Shown here one piece after another: positions 1-5,871 of a stretch of DNA of 10,977 nucleotides. The DNA lies in contig JAOZSF010000018.1 of NCBI GenBank assembly GCA_029939815.1, positions 1 through 10,977 on the forward strand, given 5' to 3'. The stretch comes from a bacterium (GTDB lineage: Bacteria > Auribacterota > UBA3054 > B51-G9). The first letter of the stretch is position 1. Every line of letters starts with the position of its first letter. The translations under genes were made by a program, and so were the position numbers. The notes below the pieces were generated by a model. The model saw nothing but the letters and a program-made list of their open reading frames with translations. It searched no databases and had not been told where the DNA came from.

Positions 1-8
1 TGGATTAA

Positions 9-88
9 TTCCCCTCTTGAGAGGGGTGGCGCACAGCGCCGGGGTGTGTTATTAGATAACCTCGCGTAAGCGCCCCGCGCATGCGGGG
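9..88. repeat. Hairpin-rich intergenic repeat element upstream of acetate kinase
   Basis: Three perfect inverted repeats lie in close succession. Positions 11-17 (CCCCTCT) pair with 20-26 (AGAGGGG), in practice with a slightly opened loop. Positions 28-32 (GGCGC) pair with 36-40 (GCGCC) around a 3-nt loop. Positions 73-78 (CCCCGC) pair with 83-88 (GCGGGG) around GCAT. The block is far more GC-rich than the surrounding DNA and has no credible reading frame. From memory, elements with this 'hairpin, second hairpin, GGGGTGTGTT' layout are dispersed in many Bacteroidota-like and uncultured genomes, sometimes near DUF559 nuclease genes. That recollection is unverified, and no such gene is visible here. 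None of the hairpins is followed by a T-run, so an intrinsic terminator is unlikely. The left boundary may lie outside the window. Confidence 0.6.
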
Positions 89-117
89 TAGACCTTAAAA
101 ATAAAAACTAAAAAATT

Positions 118-121
118 GGAG
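118..121 (+). promoter_or_regulatory. Shine-Dalgarno of ackA, decides the start
   Basis: GGAG lies 9 bases before the ATG at 131. It overlaps the alternative TTG at 116, so a start at TTG would leave the ribosome site inside the coding sequence. This supports ATG 131. Confidence 0.7.
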
Positions 122-130
122 AAAAAACAA

Positions 131-1330
131 ATGTATATTATGGTTATTAATTGTGGAAGTTCAAGCCTGAAATTTCAACTTATCTCTTTTCCTGAAGAAA
201 AAGCTGTCGCAAAAGGACTCATCGAAAGAATAGGGCAGGATTCAGGCGCCCAATTTACTCTGACCGCAGGTGATAAAGGCTTTAAAAAACAGCCGGTTGA
301 CGCATCCAACCATACCAAAGCTGTTACCGCAGCCTTAAATGCTTTAACATCAGGCGAGTGCGCTGTCTTAGAATCAAAAAATGAAATTAAAGGATTTGGG
401 CACCGCGTTGTTCATGGAGGCGAAAAATTCTGCGCTCCGGTTATTATTGATGACGAAGTTATTAAAGGGATTGAAGAGTGTAATGAACTTGCTCCACTCC
501 ATAATCCCGCAAATCTTATCGGTATAGAAGCTTGTATGAAAGCGTTGCCCGGAGTACCTAACGTTGCTGTTTTTGACACGGCTTTTCATCAGACTATGCC
601 GCCTAAAGCGTTTCATTATGCCCTGCCTTATGAACTTTATGAAAAAGACCATATCAGACGCTACGGTTTTCACGGAACAAGCCATAAATATGTTACAAAA
701 ACTTTCGCTGAACTAATAAATAAACCGCTTGACGAAGTTAACGTTGTAACAGTTCATCTTGGTAACGGCTCGTCTCTTGCCTGTGTAAAAGATGGGAAAT
801 GTGTCGATACTTCTATGGGACTCACTCCGTTGGCAGGCGTTATTATGGGAACCAGATGCGGTGATATTGACCCCGCGTTAGTTGTTTATATTATGAAAAA
901 GAAAGGAATGTCTCCCGATGAAGTCGATACACTGATGAATAAAAAAAGCGGGCTGCTTGGATTCTCAGGGGTAGGAAGCGATATGCGCGATATAGAAGCC
1001 GCAGCAAAGGAAAATAATGAACGCGCGGCTCTTGTTTTGGAAATGTGGGCTTACAGTATCGCAAAATATATTAATGCTTATGTCGGCACTTTACCAAAAA
1101 TCGATGCAGTTATTTTTACCGCCGGCATCGGTGAAAATTCCCCCGGACTAAGAAAAATCATTTGCGAGAATTGTGCCGGAATGGGAATTGAATTAGGTGG
1201 AAATAATGATAACGTTCGTGGCGAAACAGGTTGCGTTTCAGCTGATAATTCAAGGATTCCCGTTTATGTTATTCCAACAAATGAAGAATTGCAGATAGCG
1301 CAGGGTACATCCGCATTACTTAAACAATAA
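131..1330 (+). CDS. ackA: Acetate kinase
   Basis: Acetate kinase (EC 2.7.2.1) reversibly phosphorylates acetate with ATP to give acetyl phosphate. It yields ATP in fermentation together with phosphotransacetylase, and acts in the cytoplasm. The 399-residue product has the usual family length and the ASKHA-fold signatures: INCGSSSLK at residues 6-14, GHRVVHGG at 90-97, FDTAFHQ at 148-154, RYGFHGTSHKY at 177-187, VHLGNGSS at 208-215, GTRCGDIDP at 240-248 and TNEELQIAQGT at 383-393. The residues matching the catalytic set of characterised enzymes are present: N7, R92, D149, H181, R242 and E385. ATG 131 is chosen because MYIMVINCGSSS aligns with the normal N-terminus and a GGAG precedes it. No pta gene is visible in the window. 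The 116-base gap to the next gene argues against tight coupling with sppA. Confidence 0.97.
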   Translation: MYIMVINCGSSSLKFQLISFPEEKAVAKGLIERIGQDSGAQFTLTAGDKGFKKQPVDASNHTKAVTAALNALTSGECAVLESKNEIKGFGHRVVHGGEKFCAPVIIDDEVIKGIEECNELAPLHNPANLIGIEACMKALPGVPNVAVFDTAFHQTMPPKAFHYALPYELYEKDHIRRYGFHGTSHKYVTKTFAELINKPLDEVNVVTVHLGNGSSLACVKDGKCVDTSMGLTPLAGVIMGTRCGDIDPALVVYIMKKKGMSPDEVDTLMNKKSGLLGFSGVGSDMRDIEAAAKENNERAALVLEMWAYSIAKYINAYVGTLPKIDAVIFTAGIGENSPGLRKIICENCAGMGIELGGNNDNVRGETGCVSADNSRIPVYVIPTNEELQIAQGTSALLKQ

Positions 1331-1335
1331 AGGGC

Positions 1336-1420
1336 AGCCACGAAACACACAAAAATCACTAAAAAAATTATAAATTTATAAAATGATTTTTTAAATTAGT
1401 GAAAATCAGTGAAATTAGTA
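1336..1420. repeat. Intergenic short-period repeat, ackA-sppA spacer
   Basis: The spacer holds a CACGAAA / CACACAAAAA / TCACTAAAAA series at about 1339-1365. After an AT-only stretch, TTAGTGAAAA (1396-1405), TCAGTGAAA (1406-1414) and TTAGTA (1415-1420) run at a 9-10 nt period. The two halves face each other: TCACTAA at 1356-1362 is the exact reverse complement of TTAGTGA at 1396-1402. The remaining pairing is poor, so it is probably a degenerate dispersed repeat and not a stable terminator. Similar CACGAAACACAC-type strings are familiar from intergenic DNA of uncultured bacteria, which is recollection only. Confidence 0.5.
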
Positions 1421-1437
1421 CCAAAATAATTACCACC

Positions 1438-1441
1438 GGAG
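1438..1441 (+). promoter_or_regulatory. Shine-Dalgarno of sppA, decides the start
   Basis: GGAG is separated by five A residues from the ATG at 1447. This near-ideal spacing selects ATG 1447 over an in-frame GTG at 1399, which lies inside the upstream tandem repeat and has no ribosome site. Confidence 0.75.
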
Positions 1442-1446
1442 AAAAA

Positions 1447-2481
1447 ATGCAGGAAAATATTATAAACGAACAAATTAGTCAACCTAAAAAATCGACATTA
1501 GGTCATTGGGTTGCAATTATCATAATCCTTGTTCTACTCGGTGTTAGCGCGCTTATGAACATTGGTTTAATCGCAATGCTCGCCGCAGAAAATATGGGGT
1601 CAGATGATTCTTCAAGCAAATATACCGAAGAACTGATTAAAGGCAGTGGCAGAAAAAAAGTCGTCTGTATTGAGGCATTTGGTGTGATCTCTCTCGCAAA
1701 AACTTCAAGCGGATTGTTTCAGGAACAAGGCCTCGCAACAAGAATTATTAAACAAATCGATGAAGCTGAAAAAGATAAAAACGTTATCGCTATATTATTA
1801 TTGGTTGACAGTCCCGGCGGCGGAGTTACCGCAAGTGATATTATTTATGAACGCCTTTTGAAATTTAAAAAATCGAAAGAGGGGAGGAAAGTTGTGGCTC
1901 TATTTCGCGATGTCGCCGCTTCAGGAGGATATTATATCAGTGCCGCAGCTGATAAGATCGTGGCTCATCGAACTACTATTACCGGATCTATCGGCGTGAT
2001 TTTATCTTCTATTAATGTAAAGGGACTTGGCGATAAAATCGGTGTTAGAGATGTTACTATTAAATCAGGAAAATATAAAGATATTTTAAACCCTTTCAGA
2101 GATGCCTCGCCTGAAGAACTTGAAATGCTGCAAAATGTGGTTAATGATTTATACAACCGTTTTGTTTCAATTGTTTCAAGAAGTAGAGGAATGAGTGTGG
2201 CAGATGTTAAAAAATTCGCAAACGGAAGCATTTTCAGTGCACCGCATGCACTTACACTCGGTTTGATTGACGAAATTGGCGGCTTCGATTCCACGGTTGA
2301 TTTGCTAAAAGAATTGACAGGAACAAAAAAAATCAAGGTTGTTCGTTATAAAAGAGCAATGCCTTTCCTTGAAATGTTAATGTCGGGCATGAGCGTAAAT
2401 CCAAAAATCGATCTGCCTTTCCCGAATAGATGGAAAAGTCAGTCTCCGGGATTTAAGTACCTTTGGCAGCCGGAATTATAA
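1447..2481 (+). CDS. sppA: Signal peptide peptidase SppA, short 36-kDa type (peptidase family S49)
   Basis: This is a membrane-anchored serine protease that degrades leftover signal peptides and perhaps other membrane-protein fragments on the outer face of the inner membrane. The 344-residue product has a charged N-terminus, one membrane segment at about residues 20-46, and a single protease domain at about 70-290. It therefore matches the short, B. subtilis-like form and not the two-domain E. coli form. The Clp/crotonase-like core shows LLLVDSPGGG (117-126), VAASGGYYIS (156-165) with the likely nucleophile S159, TGSIGV (179-184) and SGKYKDILNPFRD (207-219) with the likely general base K211. 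The 52-residue S-K spacing agrees with what I recall for the B. subtilis enzyme. The tail after about 300 is short and variable. The gene sits 59 bases before an exported LolA-like protein, which fits an envelope role, although co-transcription is only inferred. Confidence 0.93.
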   Translation: MQENIINEQISQPKKSTLGHWVAIIIILVLLGVSALMNIGLIAMLAAENMGSDDSSSKYTEELIKGSGRKKVVCIEAFGVISLAKTSSGLFQEQGLATRIIKQIDEAEKDKNVIAILLLVDSPGGGVTASDIIYERLLKFKKSKEGRKVVALFRDVAASGGYYISAAADKIVAHRTTITGSIGVILSSINVKGLGDKIGVRDVTIKSGKYKDILNPFRDASPEELEMLQNVVNDLYNRFVSIVSRSRGMSVADVKKFANGSIFSAPHALTLGLIDEIGGFDSTVDLLKELTGTKKIKVVRYKRAMPFLEMLMSGMSVNPKIDLPFPNRWKSQSPGFKYLWQPEL

Positions 2482-2493
2482 TTTGAAACATAG

Positions 2494-2515
2494 TTCAGTC
2501 TGTTTAGTCTGTTAA
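2494..2515. repeat. Short tandem repeat, period 9, upstream of the LolA-like gene
   Basis: TTCAGTCTG (2494-2502) is followed directly by TTTAGTCTG (2503-2511) and a partial TTAAA. The two 9-nt units differ at one position. They fill the spacer 26-47 bases before the next start codon, where a Shine-Dalgarno would otherwise be sought, and none is obvious there. Confidence 0.5.
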
Positions 2516-2540
2516 AATTCTAACCTTGAACCAAACAAAA

Positions 2541-3758
2541 ATGAAAAAATATCTTATTTTTATTCTCTTAGCTTCTACTGTTCTTTTAGCTAAAGAACAA
2601 CCGGCGGAAGTGAAAAAAGCTTTCAATGAAATAAACAAAAAACTCCTCTCGGTAAAAAACTTTTCCGCGAAATTTACTGTGGATATTAATTCTATTAAAG
2701 GTAAAGTCCACCAATCAGGAACGTTTATCCAAAAACCTCCATATTCATTTAAAAGAGATATGAATATGGAAGCAATGGGCGGAATTATGAACGTTCGCGA
2801 AATTACCGTTTCGGACGGCAAAACAGGTTTGCAGGCAGAATGCGCTCCTGATGGAAAAGTTATTAATGCAAGTCGCTGGGGTGAAGATTCTATGGAAGAA
2901 CTTTTCTATGCTTTCCTCTCGAAAGCGTATATAATTATGCTCACGGATGATACTACAAACACATATACCTCTTTACAGGAAAGCACTGATTTTGAAAAAG
3001 TAACCCCAAAAAACGGCGGATTCGTTTTTACAGGGAGCGTTGACGCTAAATCTCCAAAATATCTCGCACTCCTTAAAATCGCAGCAACTCTCGGGGATGC
3101 CGGGATTAGTAATTATATGCCTGCTAAAGTGAAACTGGTCGTTGATAAACACGGCATAGCTTCAAAATGGATTCAGTATAATTTGAAAAATGAACCTGTT
3201 GTTAAAGTGAATTTATCGAATATTAAAGTTAATGGTCCACTGAAAAAAAATGTCTTCTCTTTTCAGCCGCCTAAAGATATTATTGTCATGGATATCGGGC
3301 AGGCATTGCAGCGCGACAGAATTCACATTAAACATCCTCTGTTAAAAAAGAAAGCTCCGGAAATGAAAATTAAATATCTCGCGGGGAAAAAGAAAACCGT
3401 TAAAACGGGTGAGCAGCCGATTGTACTTACTTTTTTTGCGAGTTGGAGTGGTAATTCAAGAAAATACCTTGGAAATATTGACAAACTTTACGGAAAATAT
3501 AACCTCAGAGGTGTGAAATTTATTACTATTACCGATGAAACCGACACAAAAAAAATTAAAGATTTCATTAATGACGAAAAACTTACTTTACCGATTTATA
3601 TTGACCCTGATAAAAAAACAATAGAAAATTACGGCGTCCATGTTGTCCCTAAATCTTTTATAATGGATAAAAACGGAATCGTTGTTGATGTGATCGAAGG
3701 TAACGCTCCGGGAACACTTTCCGCTGTTAAGCAAACGATAGAAAAAACTCTGAAGTAA
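2541..3758 (+). CDS. Exported LolA-like domain fused to a cysteine-less thioredoxin/TlpA-like domain
   Basis: The 405-residue product starts with a signal peptide (MKKYLIFILLASTVLLA, probable cleavage after A17), so it is exported. Residues about 20-250 resemble the lipoprotein-carrier LolA/LolB-like beta-barrel fold. Signs are an amphipathic N-terminal helix with LLSVKNFSAKF, then GTFIQKPPYSFKRDM, a VSDGKTGLQ strand, and the closing NVFSFQPPKDIIVMD (237-251), which is typical of LolA-type proteins. Residues about 275-405 resemble a TlpA/redoxin domain with VLTFFASWSGNSRKYL (295-310), the cis-proline segment VVPKSFIMDKNG (368-379) and a final helix. The CXXC redox pair is replaced by S303-G-N-S306, so classical disulfide chemistry is not expected. 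The single cysteine in the mature protein (C101) lies in the LolA part. ATG 2541 is chosen for the clean signal peptide. An upstream TTG at 2526 adds five residues with no better support. The role is unknown; ligand binding or a structural part in the periplasm is inferred. Confidence 0.75.
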   Translation: MKKYLIFILLASTVLLAKEQPAEVKKAFNEINKKLLSVKNFSAKFTVDINSIKGKVHQSGTFIQKPPYSFKRDMNMEAMGGIMNVREITVSDGKTGLQAECAPDGKVINASRWGEDSMEELFYAFLSKAYIIMLTDDTTNTYTSLQESTDFEKVTPKNGGFVFTGSVDAKSPKYLALLKIAATLGDAGISNYMPAKVKLVVDKHGIASKWIQYNLKNEPVVKVNLSNIKVNGPLKKNVFSFQPPKDIIVMDIGQALQRDRIHIKHPLLKKKAPEMKIKYLAGKKKTVKTGEQPIVLTFFASWSGNSRKYLGNIDKLYGKYNLRGVKFITITDETDTKKIKDFINDEKLTLPIYIDPDKKTIENYGVHVVPKSFIMDKNGIVVDVIEGNAPGTLSAVKQTIEKTLK

Positions 3759-3769
3759 AGAAGGAAAGA

Positions 3770-3813
3770 TTGTTGGATATTGGAAATCCCGTCCATCTTG
3801 TCCTATAATGTCC
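3770..3813. repeat. Intergenic GTCC tandem repeat running into the next start codon
   Basis: After a TTGGATATTGGAA string (3773-3785), the units GTCCATCTT (3791-3799), GTCCTATAAT (3800-3809) and GTCCA (3810 onward) follow one another at a 9-10 nt spacing. The proposed ATG at 3808 straddles the second and third units. It is the same kind of element as those in the two preceding spacers but has a different motif. Confidence 0.5.
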
Positions 3814-4443
3814 AAAAAAAATAAAAGAATGAACAGTCTTACTGGAAAAATTCACCGCCTCGGTCATGCCTCTTTCCGACTTGACCTCGTAAAAACAATT
3901 TACATTGACCCATATCAACTTGCGGATAATTTACCGAAAGCAGATATTATTATCTGTACTCATTCACATTTTGACCATTGCTCTCCGGAAGATATAGCGA
4001 AAATCCGGGACGCAAAAACAACGCTTGTTGTTACTGCCGATTCAGCGGAAAAAGTTTCAGGAAATGTTCAGATAATCGCTCCGGGAGAATCGCTTGTTTT
4101 TGGTAAAATAAAAATTGAAGCTGTGCCGGCGTATAATACTAATAAATCCTTTCACCCGAAAGAAAATGGATGGATTGGCGTAATCATTGATGACGGAAAT
4201 GTTAGAATTTATCATACCGGAGATACCGATCTTATCCCGGAAATGAAAAATGTTGACGCGGATGTCTGGCTCGTCCCGGTGTCGGGAACGTATGTTATGA
4301 CTGCGGAAGAAGCCGCGGAAATCATTAATGAAGTAAAACCGGCGGCAGCGGTTCCAATGCATTACGGCGCGATTGTCGGCAGTAAAGCCGATGCGGAAAA
4401 ATTCGCTGAACTTGTAGGTGAAAAAGCTGTGATATTGGAATGA
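3808..4443 (+). CDS. Metallo-beta-lactamase-fold metal-dependent hydrolase (UlaG/UPF0173-like)
   Basis: This is a cytoplasmic single-domain MBL-fold protein of 211 residues, the usual size for the UlaG/UPF0173-like branch. LGHASFRLD at 18-26 is the typical opening. The metal-binding motif THSHFDH (51-57) supplies H52, H54, D56 and H57. HTGDTD (136-141) supplies D139, and MHYG (184-187) supplies H185. SFHPKENGWIGVII at 114-127 matches the conserved FHPKG-type loop of this branch. The substrate cannot be read from sequence; relatives include the L-ascorbate-6-phosphate lactonase UlaG and many uncharacterised proteins. The start is uncertain. ATG 3808 lies in a tandem repeat with no ribosome site, while the in-frame ATG at 3829 would still keep the whole domain. 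The stop codon overlaps the next gene's ATG (ATGA), so translational coupling with the glycosyltransferase is likely. Confidence 0.85.
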   Translation: MSKKNKRMNSLTGKIHRLGHASFRLDLVKTIYIDPYQLADNLPKADIIICTHSHFDHCSPEDIAKIRDAKTTLVVTADSAEKVSGNVQIIAPGESLVFGKIKIEAVPAYNTNKSFHPKENGWIGVIIDDGNVRIYHTGDTDLIPEMKNVDADVWLVPVSGTYVMTAEEAAEIINEVKPAAAVPMHYGAIVGSKADAEKFAELVGEKAVILE

Positions 4444-5609
4444 AAATTTGTCACATCATTACCCGGTTTATCCTCGGCGGAGCCCAGGAAAATACACTCA
4501 CTTCGATTATCGGTCTGGCTGAACGCGGGCATGATGTTACTTTAATTACCGGACCCAGCCGTGGTCGTGAAGGCAACCTTTTAGAGCAAAAAAGTCTGAT
4601 AAATTCGAATCTGCCATTTAAATTTATTGAAAACCGCTATCTCGTAAGACCAATAAATCCGTTATTTGACTATTTAGCGTATAAATCTCTTGCAGCTCAT
4701 TTCGAACATGAAAAATATGATATAATCCACACTCATAGCTCTAAAGCGGGGATTATTGGAAGAATGGCGGCATCAAATGTCCGTGCGCAAAAGATATCTA
4801 AAGTTGTTCATACAATCCACGGATTGGCTTTTGATAAATATCAGTCATTTTTGAAAAATAGAATTTACATCGCGGCTGAAAAATTCTGCGCTAAAAAATC
4901 CGATAAAATTGTCAGCGTTTGTGATACAATGTCTGAACAGGCAGTTAAAGCAGGTATCGCTTTACCTGAACTTTTCACAACAATATACAGCGGATTTGAT
5001 TTGGATAAATTTATCGCCGCACGTGATAAAAAAGAAGAAATTCGTAAAAAACTCGCTGTTCCCGGAAATACAGTCGTTTTGCTGGCCATCGGAAGACTCT
5101 TTAATATGAAAGGAGCGGAAGATTTTCTTACGGTGATTGAAAATTTGTCCGAATCGTACGACTCACCGGTTAAAGGAATTATGATCGGAGATGGCCCCCT
5201 GCGCCATTTTCTCGAAAATCGCGCAAAAGAAAATTTATCCAAAAACGGTGTGATGTTTACAGGCTTACTTCCACCGGATGAAATTCCGGAATGGATTGCA
5301 TCAGCGGATATAGTTATCCATGCATCCTTACGGGAAGGGTTGGCGAGAATTCTTGTTCAGGGGCTTGCCGCGGGAAAACCGGTGATATCCTATGATATCG
5401 GCGGAGCGAAAGAAGTGATTGCTGACGGAGAAAACGGACTTATTGTTAAGCCTGGAGATGTGAAATCATTAACCGATAAAGTAAAACAGCTTTTGGCAAA
5501 CAAAGAACAGTTACTGTCTTTAACCGAAGGGGCAATGGAAACCGATTTAACCAATTTTTCGTCAGACGTGATGGTTGAAAAACTCGAAAAATTGTACAAG
5601 GAAATATGA
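4440..5609 (+). CDS. Glycosyltransferase, GT-B fold, GT4-like
   Basis: This is probably a retaining nucleotide-sugar glycosyltransferase acting at the cytoplasmic face in surface polysaccharide, glycan or glycolipid assembly. Donor and acceptor are unknown. The 389-residue product has both Rossmann-like halves. The N-terminal acceptor half opens with ICHIITRFILGGAQENT (3-19) and contains IIHTHSSKAGIIGRMAA (95-111). The C-terminal donor half has LLAIGRLFNMKG (214-225), GIMIGDGPLR (246-255), FTGLLPPDEIPEWIASADI (273-291) and EGLARILVQGLAAGKPVIS (299-317). In the EX7E signature the first Glu is E299, but the second position is Q307, a variation I recall from some GT4 subfamilies. The gene starts inside the stop of the hydrolase gene (4-base overlap). 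No other glycan-biosynthesis genes flank it, so it is an isolated glycosyltransferase in this window. Confidence 0.9.
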   Translation: MKICHIITRFILGGAQENTLTSIIGLAERGHDVTLITGPSRGREGNLLEQKSLINSNLPFKFIENRYLVRPINPLFDYLAYKSLAAHFEHEKYDIIHTHSSKAGIIGRMAASNVRAQKISKVVHTIHGLAFDKYQSFLKNRIYIAAEKFCAKKSDKIVSVCDTMSEQAVKAGIALPELFTTIYSGFDLDKFIAARDKKEEIRKKLAVPGNTVVLLAIGRLFNMKGAEDFLTVIENLSESYDSPVKGIMIGDGPLRHFLENRAKENLSKNGVMFTGLLPPDEIPEWIASADIVIHASLREGLARILVQGLAAGKPVISYDIGGAKEVIADGENGLIVKPGDVKSLTDKVKQLLANKEQLLSLTEGAMETDLTNFSSDVMVEKLEKLYKEI

Positions 5610-5611
5610 AT

Positions 5612-5803
5612 TTATTCCGGAGGACCGGGATCAAAAAAATTCCCGACAAGGCATAAAAGTAATATAACCGGTGTTATACTGAAAACAGAAGCGACTATTA
5701 TTCGTTCGCCTTCTGTGAGCAGGTAAATAACAGTAAAGACTACTCCGCCGAGGAAGAGTCCCAATAACAGTGCCATTTTCGCGTGTGGATTAATTCGTTT
5801 CAT
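5612..5803 (-). CDS. Small two-helix membrane protein, unknown function
   Basis: I do not recognise this 63-residue protein. It has a basic start (MKRINPHAK), two hydrophobic segments at about residues 9-29 and 36-54 separated by the polar TEGERI turn, and the acidic, proline-rich end FFDPGPPE. This is a coherent helical hairpin and not the random composition of an antisense shadow. It fills the space between the glycosyltransferase and MATE genes, reads opposite to both, and its stop is only 2 bases from the glycosyltransferase stop. No clear Shine-Dalgarno precedes the ATG at 5803, but other genes here also lack one. Against it: the gene is short and no family is recognised. A role next to the divergent MATE transporter is conceivable but not supported by the sequence. 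Confidence 0.55.
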   Translation of the reverse strand: MKRINPHAKMALLLGLFLGGVVFTVIYLLTEGERIIVASVFSITPVILLLCLVGNFFDPGPPE

Positions 5804-5871
5804 ATATTTTTACATATTATTTTTTATAATATCGTTTAATTTTATGCAAAAAGCTCTTTCCTGTCAAGTAT
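5804..5871. promoter_or_regulatory. AT-rich divergent intergenic region, probable promoters
   Basis: These 68 bases separate the divergent small membrane protein and MATE genes, so at least one promoter should lie here. A perfect TATAAT at 5825-5830 faces the MATE gene, but no good -35 hexamer is found 16-18 bases upstream. On the opposite strand only weak -10-like strings occur. Confidence 0.35.

Noticed and set aside
116..130. TTG start adding five residues to acetate kinase
   Set aside because: It overlaps the GGAG ribosome site, and ATG 131 gives the exact family N-terminus.
1399..1446. GTG start extending SppA by 16 residues
   Set aside because: The extension is translated from the intergenic tandem repeat, and ATG 1447 has an ideal GGAG five bases upstream.
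1965..2336. Minus-strand open frame of 123 codons inside sppA
   Set aside because: It lies wholly within a well-supported gene, has no family-like motifs and reads as an antisense shadow.
4865..5242. Minus-strand open frame of 125 codons inside the glycosyltransferase gene
   Set aside because: It is entirely covered by conserved glycosyltransferase coding sequence and its composition is serine-rich and shadow-like.
5626..5645. Possible terminator between the convergent genes (CGGGA ... TCCCG around an A-rich loop)
   Set aside because: The stem is only 5 bp, it lies inside the small gene's coding region, and no T-run follows the stem.
5785..5800. TGGATTAATTC string matching the first 11 bases of the window
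   Set aside because: The match is short and falls inside a coding region here, so chance identity is the simplest explanation.
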